Below are positions 44,487 to 52,283 of a DNA stretch of 64,000 nt, piece after piece. Position 1 is the first letter of the stretch. Each line of letters opens with the position of its first letter. Source of the stretch: Lachnospiraceae bacterium (lineage in GTDB: Bacteria > Bacillota > Clostridia > Lachnospirales > Lachnospiraceae); contig JAGOLM010000001.1 in assembly GCA_017994075.1 (NCBI GenBank), positions 46,634-110,633 on the forward strand, written 5' to 3'. The notes under the pieces are model-generated. The model was not told the origin of the DNA. It saw nothing but the letters and a program-made list of their open reading frames with translations, and searched no databases. The position numbers were made by a program, and so were the translations under genes.

Positions 44487-45371
44487 TTACTTATCATCTT
44501 CTAATTCATCATTCTCATATACCTGATACTCATCCCAAATATTCTCCAAAAGAGAGAGGGTTTCTTTTACTTCTTTATCTTTTCTCATTGAAAGTGCAAC
44601 AATAAGAGCATTTACAACACTAAGTGGTGCCACAAGAGAATCAACAAAGGATGCCATATCACTCTTGGCAAGAAGATTACATGAAGAATAAATTGCCATT
44701 GGCGAATTATCACTGTCCGTCAGTGAAATAACATCCGCTCCTCTGTTCTTTGCAAATTCCAATGCTTTAAGTGTCCTGACCGAATATCTAGGAAATGAAA
44801 TGCCAAATATTACATCGCCCTCTCCTATTCTTATCATTTTTTCAAAAATCTCACTTGGGTTATTTGTATTTATAAGAACTACGTTGTCTAAAATTAGATT
44901 TAGATAAAAAGAAAAAAATGAAGCTAGGGGTTCGCATGAACGAATTCCTATTATATATATTTTATTGGCTGAAAGTAGCATATCTACGGCTTTAACAAAG
45001 GAATCTGTATTAATATCCCTAAGTGTTTCCTTGATCTTGTCACTATCAGAGTGAAGAACCGACTCAAGAACCTCTGCATCAGATTTTGTTCCTTTACCAT
45101 AGGTTACTTCCATTCTCTGGATAGAATTAAGCTTGCTCATAGCCATTTCTTCAAGAGATTTTTGAAACTCAGGATACCCTTTGTATCCCAGAGTAACTGC
45201 AAATCTTACTACTGTTGATTCGCTGACTCCTACTTCTTCTCCTAGCTTCTGAGCTGTTAGATAAACTGCCCTGTCATAGTATTTTTCAATATAAAGAGAT
45301 AGCCTTCGCTGACCTTTGCTAAAGTTAGCGTAGTTTTGATTGATTCTGTTAATCAAATCATTATTTGTCAT
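44487..45371 (-). CDS. MurR/RpiR-family transcriptional regulator
   Basis: A 294-residue regulator: N-terminal RpiR helix-turn-helix domain (FSKGQRRLSLYIEKYYDRAV, LGEEVGVSESTVVRFAVTLG) and a SIS sugar-phosphate-binding domain from about 125 (NKIYIIGIRSCEPLASFFSF, GEGDVIFGISFPRYS). Family members respond to sugar phosphates or amino-sugar phosphates. The effector and targets are unknown. It lies downstream of the decarboxylase operon and upstream of the flavoprotein gene; control of the adjacent decarboxylase operon is possible but not shown. Confidence 0.9.
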   Translation of the reverse strand: MTNNDLINRINQNYANFSKGQRRLSLYIEKYYDRAVYLTAQKLGEEVGVSESTVVRFAVTLGYKGYPEFQKSLEEMAMSKLNSIQRMEVTYGKGTKSDAEVLESVLHSDSDKIKETLRDINTDSFVKAVDMLLSANKIYIIGIRSCEPLASFFSFYLNLILDNVVLINTNNPSEIFEKMIRIGEGDVIFGISFPRYSVRTLKALEFAKNRGADVISLTDSDNSPMAIYSSCNLLAKSDMASFVDSLVAPLSVVNALIVALSMRKDKEVKETLSLLENIWDEYQVYENDELEDDK

Positions 45372-45390
45372 AATATGTCCTCAAAAAACA

Positions 45391-45468
45391 AAAGGGATAC
45401 TGCTCCAAGATCAATAAATACAAAGATATTTTACTCTGCCTTTAAGAAACTTAGATAAGTACCCCTTT
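45391..45468 (-). repeat. Long-range inverted repeat in the 138-base gap before the RpiR regulator
   Basis: AAAGGGGTACT (45468-45458 on the minus strand) is complementary, with one G-U pair, to AGTATCCCTTT (45401-45391), separated by 56 bases. The right arm is followed by a T-rich stretch, so the structure may be a large-loop terminator for the decarboxylase operon, or part of a regulatory site. No convincing promoter was found in the gap. Confidence 0.4.
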
Positions 45469-45509
45469 ACAAAAATGGTCAAAAATTAAATATTATCAAA
45501 GATCTTTTA

Positions 45510-46928
45510 CTATACCGGATATGCCTTGTTCTTAGTATCCGCTTTATTTAAATCAATTCCTGATTTCTGAGCCTCACGATACTTAAAGAAATCTTCAGCT
45601 ACCTTAGGGAAAAGTGCATATGTAAGTACGTCTTCATCCTGCGTCTTCCAATGTTTCATCTCATTTTCAATTGATGCAAGCTGTGGCTTGATAAGATCTG
45701 CAGGTCTGCATGTAATAGCATTTTTCTTTTCATCACCCAAAACCTTATCTACAATTTCAGGATTAAATGGCTTTACTGTCTTGCCGTATTTTCCCAAAAG
45801 AACATCCTTGGTCTCCTGAGTTGCTATCTTATATCTCTCACCCATCAGTACGTTAAATACTGCCTGAGTACCAACGATCTGTGATGAAGGTGTGACAAGA
45901 GGCGGCTCACCAAGATCTTTTCTAACTCTAGGTACTTCTTCAAGAACTTCTCTAAGCTTATCTTCTTTGTTCTGTTCCTTAAGCTGAGAAATAAGGTTGG
46001 AAAGCATTCCTCCAGGTACCTGATACAGAAGCGTTTTGATGTTAACTCCAAGAACCTTGGTATTCATAAGTCCGCTTTCAATATCTCTCTGTCTTATAGG
46101 TGCAAAATAATCAGCGATTTCTGCAAGTTTGTTCTGGTCAAGGCCTGTATCATATGGTGTATCCTTAAATGCTTCAACCATAACTTCTGTTGCAGGCTGT
46201 GATGTTCCAAGCGCAAATGGTGAAATTGCTGTATCAATGATATCAGCTCCGCCTTCAACTGCTTTCATATATGTCATTGATGCAAGACCAGAAGTATAGT
46301 GAGTATGCATCTCTACCGGAATTGAGATATTCTCTTTAAGAGCAGGCACAAGTTCGCTAGCAGCCTTGGGGGTAAGAAGACCTGCCATGTCCTTTATGCA
46401 GAGTGAATCAGCTCCCATTTCTTCAACTCTTTTTGCGATATCTACCCAATAATCCAAAGTATAAGCATCGCCAAGTGTATATGAAAGTGCTACTTGTGCA
46501 TGACCTTTTTCTTTTTTAGAAGCATTTACAGCTGTCTGAAGATTACGAAGATCATTCATGCAGTCAAATATACGAATTATATCAATTCCATTAGCTATAG
46601 ATTTTTGTACAAAATACTCAACAACATCATCTGCATAAGGTTTGTATCCAAGGATATTCTGACCTCTGAAAAGCATCTGAAGCTTGGTATTCTTGAACCC
46701 ATCTCTAAGAACTCTAAGCCTATCCCAAGGGTCTTCCTTAAGGAATCTAAGGCTCGAATCAAAAGTTGCACCACCCCAACACTCAACTGCATGATAACCT
46801 ATTGCATCCATCTTATCAATGATGGGCAGCATCTCTTCAGTTGTCATTCTAGTAGCGATCAAAGACTGATGAGCATCACGAAGTACTGTCTCAACAATCT
46901 TGATTTGTTTTTTATTGTTATCTGACAT
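45510..46928 (-). CDS. oadA: Oxaloacetate decarboxylase alpha subunit / pyruvate carboxylase B-type carboxyltransferase
   Basis: This subunit transfers a carboxyl group between a 2-oxoacid and biotin. From ATG 46928, preceded by GGAGGAT, it has 472 residues. The HMGL-like TIM barrel shows IKIVETVLRDAHQSLIATRM, ECWGGATFDSSLRFL, LCIKDMAGLLTPKAA, MHTHYTSGLASMTY, and the carboxylase domain continues to the end. There is no biotinyl domain, because that is encoded separately at 48113-48475. It is the last gene of a five-gene operon. A 15-residue in-frame extension upstream overlaps oadB and is not needed. Confidence 0.93.
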   Translation of the reverse strand: MSDNNKKQIKIVETVLRDAHQSLIATRMTTEEMLPIIDKMDAIGYHAVECWGGATFDSSLRFLKEDPWDRLRVLRDGFKNTKLQMLFRGQNILGYKPYADDVVEYFVQKSIANGIDIIRIFDCMNDLRNLQTAVNASKKEKGHAQVALSYTLGDAYTLDYWVDIAKRVEEMGADSLCIKDMAGLLTPKAASELVPALKENISIPVEMHTHYTSGLASMTYMKAVEGGADIIDTAISPFALGTSQPATEVMVEAFKDTPYDTGLDQNKLAEIADYFAPIRQRDIESGLMNTKVLGVNIKTLLYQVPGGMLSNLISQLKEQNKEDKLREVLEEVPRVRKDLGEPPLVTPSSQIVGTQAVFNVLMGERYKIATQETKDVLLGKYGKTVKPFNPEIVDKVLGDEKKNAITCRPADLIKPQLASIENEMKHWKTQDEDVLTYALFPKVAEDFFKYREAQKSGIDLNKADTKNKAYPV

Positions 46929-46941
46929 CAAATTTATCCTC

Positions 46942-48093
46942 CTATCTGACTCCGAAAATAGCCATAAATACACCGGCTGCTACAGCAGTACCAATAACTC
47001 CGGCTACATTAGGTCCCATTGCATGCATCAAAAGGAAGTTTGTCGGATCAGTTTCAGCTCCAACCTTCTGAGATACACGTGCACTCATAGGAACTGCAGA
47101 AACTCCGGCAGATCCAATCAGCGGATTAATCTTACCGTGTGTAATCTTGCAAAGAAGCTTTCCTAGTAAAATTCCTGCTGCTGTACTTACTGAAAATGCA
47201 ACAAGTCCAAGAAGAACGATTTTTATGGTACCCATGTTAAGAAAAGATTCTGCACTTGTAGATGCTCCTACCGATGTACCCAGCAAAATAACTACGATAT
47301 ACATGAGAGAATTGGCAGCCGTATCTGTAAGCTGACGAACAACTCCACATTCCTTAAAAAGATTACCAAGCATAAGCATACCAACAAGTGGTGCTGTAGT
47401 AGGAAGGATCAAGCACACAACGATCGTAACGATTATTGGGAACAAAATCTTCTCCAGCTTTGAAACCGGGCGAAGATTTGCCATCTTGATCTTTCTTTCC
47501 TTTTCAGTAGTAAGTGCCTTCATAATAGGAGGCTGGATAATAGGAACAAGAGACATATACGAATATGCCGCCACCGCTATAGGTCCCATCAATGCACTTT
47601 GTCCCAATTTTCCAGCCAAGAAAATTGAAGTAGGTCCATCAGCTCCTCCGATAATGGAAATAGCTGCTGCTGCTTCATCATTAAATCCCATTGCAATAGC
47701 CAAGATATAGGCTGCGAAAATGCCAAACTGAGCTCCAGCTCCCATGAGAAAACTCACCGGATTTGCAATAAGAGGGCTAAAATCGGTCATCGCTCCAACA
47801 CCTAAGAAAATAAGCGAAGGAAGAATTGACCATTCATCCAAAGTATAGAAATAATACAAGATACCGCCTACACCATTTGAAGTTTCTGCTGGAGATGCAA
47901 TTATCCCCGGGAAAATATTAACAAGCAGCATACCAAATGCAATCGGAACCAGCAAAAGTGGTTCATAGTCTTTCTTTATCGCAAGATACAAGAACACTCC
48001 CGCAACTACAATCATTATGAAATTTCCGATCGTCAGATTATAGAAAGCAGTCTGATGGATTAGATTTCCCATCGTATTAACTAAATAACTCAT
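46942..48093 (-). CDS. oadB: Sodium ion-translocating decarboxylase beta subunit
   Basis: OadB/GcdB-type subunits decarboxylate carboxybiotin and pump Na+ outward. The 383-residue protein has many membrane helices, with FPGIIASPAETSNGVGGILYY, the conserved FLGVGAMTDFSPLIANP, the Na+/carboxybiotin motif IIGGADGPTSIFLAGKL, and GVSAVPMSARVSQKVG near the C-terminus. It is 14 bases upstream of oadA and downstream of the biotin carrier. Confidence 0.95.
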   Translation of the reverse strand: MSYLVNTMGNLIHQTAFYNLTIGNFIMIVVAGVFLYLAIKKDYEPLLLVPIAFGMLLVNIFPGIIASPAETSNGVGGILYYFYTLDEWSILPSLIFLGVGAMTDFSPLIANPVSFLMGAGAQFGIFAAYILAIAMGFNDEAAAAISIIGGADGPTSIFLAGKLGQSALMGPIAVAAYSYMSLVPIIQPPIMKALTTEKERKIKMANLRPVSKLEKILFPIIVTIVVCLILPTTAPLVGMLMLGNLFKECGVVRQLTDTAANSLMYIVVILLGTSVGASTSAESFLNMGTIKIVLLGLVAFSVSTAAGILLGKLLCKITHGKINPLIGSAGVSAVPMSARVSQKVGAETDPTNFLLMHAMGPNVAGVIGTAVAAGVFMAIFGVR

Positions 48094-48112
48094 GTTATCC
48101 TCCTGCCTTTTA

Positions 48113-48475
48113 TCAATTCATGGTTGCAAGAAGTTCTCCTGCTTCAATAGCCTGTCCCTCTGTAACATCAATAGAAGCAACTGTTCCATCCTGAGGTGCG
48201 ACAACAGGAGTCTCCATCTTCATTACTTCAAGGACAAGTATAGGTTCACCTCTCTTGACAGGTGATCCAGCAGTTTTTTCAATCTTAAATACCTTACCTG
48301 ATGCTCCAGCTTCAATCTTGATAGCCCCTGCATTTCCTGTAGAATCAGATCCATTAGGTGCAGAAACAGGTGCAGCATTTACAGCCTTACGAACAGGAGT
48401 AATTCCTGATGTGCCATTTTCTTCGACTGTTACATCATAAACATTTCCATTAACTGTAACTGTATAATTCTTCAT
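48113..48475 (-). CDS. Biotin carboxyl carrier protein
   Basis: A 120-residue carrier shared by the carboxyltransferase and pump subunits. The N-terminal 20 residues match the short beta strand region of 1.3S/gcdC-type carriers, a flexible Ala/Pro/Ser/Gly linker spans about 28-50, and the biotinyl domain follows, with the biotinylated lysine K86 in EVMKMETPV. It ends with QAIEAGELLATMN. It sits between oadG and oadB. Confidence 0.95.
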   Translation of the reverse strand: MKNYTVTVNGNVYDVTVEENGTSGITPVRKAVNAAPVSAPNGSDSTGNAGAIKIEAGASGKVFKIEKTAGSPVKRGEPILVLEVMKMETPVVAPQDGTVASIDVTEGQAIEAGELLATMN

Positions 48476-48493
48476 TTCGAATTCCTCCTATTG

Positions 48494-49261
48494 TTATCTT
48501 CTCTTTATGCTTCTAACCACAAAATCATCGGTCTTCTCTTCCCCTGATGCTTTAATTGCGGCAATAATAACCGCTGCAATTTCAGAATTAATGGTCATAT
48601 CCTCTGTATTATTGTCAGAATACAGATCATCATCAATAATAGTTGAGCCTGATAAATTCTCATGTTCCTTTTTCTTCTTCTCAAGATAAGGAATTATTCT
48701 AAAAGCATAGATTATCAAGCTGATAAGAATAAGAACTATGAATACTACTGACATACCCATGACAACATTTAATCCAGCCTTGGACATTGTCTCTCCCATT
48801 GAATATATTGGATTGACATTAATTGCACTTAGATTCATTCTTTCGCCAACTATGTTATAAACAAAGACAAGGTTAGCATCTCTTTTTGAAAAATCTTCAT
48901 ATAATGTACATGTAACTGTTTTACCTGATTTTTCGATTGTCAGATCTCCAAATTTTTTAAAATCCCCAAGTGAGCTTCTGGAATCATTGTAACCGTCGAA
49001 AAGAGCCTTATAAATTTTTGCCTGATTTTTACTATTGTCATCAGTTGCAGTTTCATAGGCTTCCTTGAACTTATCAGCATACTTGTCAATATCATTTGTG
49101 CTTAACGAATTGATTTCTTTGCCGATTCCTTCCATTTGGGTACTAATTTCGGTTTTCTTAATCCCATAGATCTCAGATTTATTATTAAAAGAAGAACCGC
49201 AAGAGGTCAGAGATAAGACCATTACCAAGGTAAAACCTAGGGTTATGATTTTCTTTTTCAT
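48494..49261 (-). CDS. OadG-family subunit fused to an extracytoplasmic lipoprotein domain
   Basis: OadG-type (gamma/delta) subunits hold the decarboxylase complex together at the membrane. This one has 255 residues instead of about 80-120. It begins with a lipoprotein signal peptide ending LTSC (C21 as lipid cysteine), then about 130 residues predicted outside the cell (for example DLTIEKSGKTVTCTLYEDFS) of unknown fold, then a transmembrane helix near 172-192 followed by RIIPYLEKKKKE and the OadG end AAVIIAAIKASGEEK with DDFVVRSIKRR. The lipoprotein part is an addition to the classical subunit. Confidence 0.85.
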   Translation of the reverse strand: MKKKIITLGFTLVMVLSLTSCGSSFNNKSEIYGIKKTEISTQMEGIGKEINSLSTNDIDKYADKFKEAYETATDDNSKNQAKIYKALFDGYNDSRSSLGDFKKFGDLTIEKSGKTVTCTLYEDFSKRDANLVFVYNIVGERMNLSAINVNPIYSMGETMSKAGLNVVMGMSVVFIVLILISLIIYAFRIIPYLEKKKKEHENLSGSTIIDDDLYSDNNTEDMTINSEIAAVIIAAIKASGEEKTDDFVVRSIKRR

Positions 49262-49274
49262 ATTCCTGACCTTT

Positions 49275-50666
49275 CTATTTTGTACTATGCTTTTTTAAAC
49301 TCTCATTTTCCTTTTTTGTATAGAGGAATTCAAAGCCATCAATAAGATATTTTCTTACATCAATTCCATTTACTATTCTATCTACAAGGCCACGTCTTGC
49401 AGCATTGATAGTGCCTGACTGAACATTTGAAAACTTATCCGCTGCATTCTTCTGGTCTTCAACAGAACCATCCGGGCAGATAATCTTGGCAGCCTTAGTG
49501 GCATCCATTATTCCCATGTCTGAATCAGAAAGTGCAAAAACAAGGTCTGCACCCAGGGATTTTGAATTCATAAGAAGAGCAGCTGAACCAAATGCATTAC
49601 CTGTAATAAGATTAATTTTAGGTATATCTGCATTAGCTAGCGCAACTGTAAATGAAGAAATTGCCTTTGAAATAGTTTTTTCTTCATCAATAGATCTTCT
49701 ATATCCCTTAACGTTTGAAAGTGTGAGAAGTGGAATCTCATAAGAATCCAAGAATTTAACAAAATCACTGGCCTTGTTCAATCCATTGGATGAAAGAGAA
49801 TATTCGTCATAATCAGAATTGCCAATAAATCCTACTGTCATTCCGTTTAATCTAATAAACCCTGTTGTCATATCCTTGGCATATGATGACCTAAGTATAA
49901 TTACATTTTCATCATCAGATATGCTCTTGGAAATATCTTCAATCGAAGAATCTTTTGAAACATTAGCAGATGCTCTGTTTAAATCATCATCACAATCATC
50001 AACTCTGCCACCCTCCATGTTATTAGCAGGAATTATAGCGATAAGTTCTCTGACTTTGTTGAAAAGCTCTGTTTCATTTTCAAATACATCAGCAAGTCCT
50101 ACTTCTTTAGACTGAAATTCCGGTGCTGAAGTATCAACATTTTTGTTACCCGGCAACGCATCTGGTGAATTAACAAAAAGTGAAGCCTGTTTAGTCATAA
50201 ATACAAAATCACTTACTCCGGCTACAACATTCATTCCACCGCCACAATTACCAACTACACATGAAACCACAGGAACTACCCCTGAAGTTTTCGCAGCCGC
50301 CTGAATAACATTACCAAGAGAATTTAAGGCGTCATATGACTCCTGAAGCCTAACTCCGCCGCAATCAATGATGCCAATAACCGGTGCACCATAATTAACC
50401 GCATCCTCATAGACTTTTCTAATCTTCTCGGCATGTTTCTCACCTACTGTTCCGCCAAGTACTGATGAATCCTGGCTATAAACAAACACAAGATTTCCAT
50501 CAATCAGACCATGTCCAATAACAACACCATCACCAGGTGTCTCGTCATTTGTCAGATTGAAATCAGTACTGCGGGAGGTAACTTCTGACATAATCTCGAC
50601 AAAACTGTTTTCGTCGAGAAGCCCCTCTACCCTTGATAAAGCCGGGCTGTTAGTTGCATTACTCAT
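49275..50666 (-). CDS. Carboxyl transferase domain protein (12S/MmdA-like)
   Basis: A 463-residue acyl-CoA carboxyltransferase-like protein. Family landmarks are FVYSQDSSVLGGTVGEKHAEKI, IIDCGGVRLQESYDAL, VVSCVVGNCGGGMNVVAGVSD (the oxyanion-forming glycine region, divergent from MmdA), and in the C-terminal half VGFIGNSDYDEY and LITGNAFGSAALLMNSKSLGAD. It is shorter than typical MmdA/PccB (about 510). The operon has both this 12S-type and the 5S-type (oadA) subunit with one biotin carrier, like a transcarboxylase, plus Na+ pump subunits. The CoA substrate cannot be named. It opens the operon; GGAGGG precedes the ATG. Confidence 0.88.
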   Translation of the reverse strand: MSNATNSPALSRVEGLLDENSFVEIMSEVTSRSTDFNLTNDETPGDGVVIGHGLIDGNLVFVYSQDSSVLGGTVGEKHAEKIRKVYEDAVNYGAPVIGIIDCGGVRLQESYDALNSLGNVIQAAAKTSGVVPVVSCVVGNCGGGMNVVAGVSDFVFMTKQASLFVNSPDALPGNKNVDTSAPEFQSKEVGLADVFENETELFNKVRELIAIIPANNMEGGRVDDCDDDLNRASANVSKDSSIEDISKSISDDENVIILRSSYAKDMTTGFIRLNGMTVGFIGNSDYDEYSLSSNGLNKASDFVKFLDSYEIPLLTLSNVKGYRRSIDEEKTISKAISSFTVALANADIPKINLITGNAFGSAALLMNSKSLGADLVFALSDSDMGIMDATKAAKIICPDGSVEDQKNAADKFSNVQSGTINAARRGLVDRIVNGIDVRKYLIDGFEFLYTKKENESLKKHSTK

Positions 50667-50720
50667 GCTTATATCCCTCCATCTATATATATTTATATAC
50701 TCATTTTATATCTATTTACC

Positions 50721-50749
50721 AACTGGCTAAACCCTATTTTCCACCAGTT
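50721..50749 (-). promoter_or_regulatory. Inverted repeat in the leader of the carboxyltransferase operon
   Basis: AACTGG and CCAGTT (50749-50744 with 50726-50721) lie 17 bases apart between the predicted start site and the first gene. A second, shorter inverted repeat, ACCAATATTTGGT-like, overlaps the promoter spacer (about 50781-50793). Either could be an operator for a repressor such as the RpiR protein at 44487, but no family motif was recognised. Confidence 0.45.
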
Positions 50750-50773
50750 TAAGATATAAAACTAAACATTATT

Positions 50774-50802
50774 AATATAGACCAAATATTGGTTTAATTC
50801 AA
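50774..50802 (-). promoter_or_regulatory. Promoter of the carboxyltransferase/Na+ pump operon
   Basis: TTGAAT (50802-50797) and TATATT (50779-50774) are 17 bases apart on the minus strand. The start site would be near 50767, leaving a leader of about 100 bases. Confidence 0.65.
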
Positions 50803-50845
50803 CAAATTATTCGTGAAATTTTTATCAAAATTACTGCACTTTGTT

Positions 50846-50882
50846 GCAAAAAAAAACATGAAGAAAAATTTTCTTCATGTTT
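50846..50882 (-). terminator. Intrinsic terminator of pnp-scpA-scpB
   Basis: A 13-bp perfect stem AACATGAAGAAAA/TTTTCTTCATGTT (50881-50869 with 50867-50855) is followed on the minus strand by a run of nine U (50856-50848). It lies 13 bases after the scpB stop. Confidence 0.92.
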
Positions 50883-50894
50883 TGGAAAATAAAA

Positions 50895-51497
50895 TTACAA
50901 TAATTCATCCTTTGGTTCTGAATCGGAATCAATGTTATATTCTCTTTCCGCCTCTTCCTCTGCTTCCTGTTTCCATTCTTCAAGCTGAATTGCGCTTATC
51001 TTTGGAAGATCATCAGTACTACTAAGTCCAAATGCTCTCAGAAAATCATCTGTCGTTCCAAAAAGCATTGGTCTCCCCGGAGCGTCAAGTCTTCCCAATT
51101 CCTGAACCAGATTAAACTGGACCAGTCTATTGACTGCATGGTCAGATGATACCCCTCTTATTTTTTCAATCTCAGCCTTTGTAACCGGCTGCTTATAAGC
51201 AATAATCGAAAGCGTTTCCAAAAGAACATCCGTAAGCACATATTTTCTTGGCTGTTTTGCGACTTTAACCAAATACTCATATATATCTTTTGAAGAGCAT
51301 AGCTGATATTTTCCATCGAATTCAACGATACGTATTCCTCTATCATTGTCTTCATATTCAGATTTCAACTCATTGATAAGCTCCAGCACTTCATCATTTG
51401 CGATTGAAAGAGCCTTTCCTATGCGATCCGGTTCTATTGAATCTCCGGAAGCAAAAAGAATCCCTTCTATTATTGATTTTTGTTTGTTCTTATCCAT
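50895..51497 (-). CDS. scpB: Segregation and condensation protein B
   Basis: ScpB joins ScpA and SMC in the bacterial condensin that compacts and segregates chromosomes. The 200-residue protein carries tandem winged helices with KQKSIIEGILFASGDSIEPD, ETLSIIAYKQPVTKAEIEKI, RGVSSDHAVNRLVQFNLVQE and GRPMLFGTTDDFLRAFGLSS. The acidic tail is normal. It follows scpA by 44 bases and precedes a strong terminator. Confidence 0.95.
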   Translation of the reverse strand: MDKNKQKSIIEGILFASGDSIEPDRIGKALSIANDEVLELINELKSEYEDNDRGIRIVEFDGKYQLCSSKDIYEYLVKVAKQPRKYVLTDVLLETLSIIAYKQPVTKAEIEKIRGVSSDHAVNRLVQFNLVQELGRLDAPGRPMLFGTTDDFLRAFGLSSTDDLPKISAIQLEEWKQEAEEEAEREYNIDSDSEPKDELL

Positions 51498-51541
51498 TTG
51501 ATGTCCTCAAAATAATGCTGTCATTACAGCGTATTAAAAAT

Positions 51542-52282
51542 CTATTTTGCACTGATAGTAATATCGTCGAAAATATGTTCCTGAGCAACCACTATCTCTC
51601 CGGTTTTCATAAGCTCCAATATGCTCAAAAAAGCAACAATCAATTCTGTTTTGTCTGATTGTTCACTTAATAATGCCCTGAAAGAACAAGACTTATGATT
51701 ACATATGTATTCCTTAACATAAGCCATCTTCTTTTCTAGCGGAACCTCTTCCTTGGGAATGTCCCCAAAACGAGCCCTTATAGGATCTCGTCTGTCTTCC
51801 TTGCGTCTAAGAACACTTGCGAAAATATCCTCAAGTTTTTTTAACGTAATATCCTTCGTAAGCTCAGTTGTATCTACCGGCTCCTCATAATCAAGAACGT
51901 CCTTTGGAATCGAAGGTGGTCTATAAAAAACATCCTCAGCATTTTTTTGAAGCACTATTAATTCCTCTGAGAGAGACCTGACCATTTTATATTCCAATAA
52001 CTGTTCGACAAGTTCATCTCTTGGATCAATTTCTTCGCCGTTTTCATCTTCCTCTCTCGGAAGAAGCATTTTGGATTTAATATTCAAAAGCGTAGACGCC
52101 ATAACTAAAAATTCACTGGCAACCTCAAGATTACATTTTTCCATTTCGGAAATGTACGTCATATACTGGTCAGTTATTTCAGATATAGGTATGTCATATA
52201 TGTTCAATTTATTTTTATCTATCAAGTGCAAAAGAAGGTCCAAAGGACCTTCAAATGCTTCAAGATGAACTTTAAGTTCCAT
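51542..52282 (-). CDS. scpA: Segregation and condensation protein A
   Basis: ScpA is the kleisin subunit that bridges the SMC heads. From ATG 52282 it has 246 residues, beginning MELKVHLEAFEGPLDLLLHL, the family N-terminus; an ATG at 52300 would add six residues inside pnp. Further landmarks are KLNIYDIPISEITDQYMTYI and EFLVMASTLLNIKSKMLLP. The end shows the winged helix that contacts SMC (FLSILELMKTGEIVVAQ). The start lies one base after the pnp stop. Confidence 0.95.
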   Translation of the reverse strand: MELKVHLEAFEGPLDLLLHLIDKNKLNIYDIPISEITDQYMTYISEMEKCNLEVASEFLVMASTLLNIKSKMLLPREEDENGEEIDPRDELVEQLLEYKMVRSLSEELIVLQKNAEDVFYRPPSIPKDVLDYEEPVDTTELTKDITLKKLEDIFASVLRRKEDRRDPIRARFGDIPKEEVPLEKKMAYVKEYICNHKSCSFRALLSEQSDKTELIVAFLSILELMKTGEIVVAQEHIFDDITISAK

Positions 52283-52283
52283 T

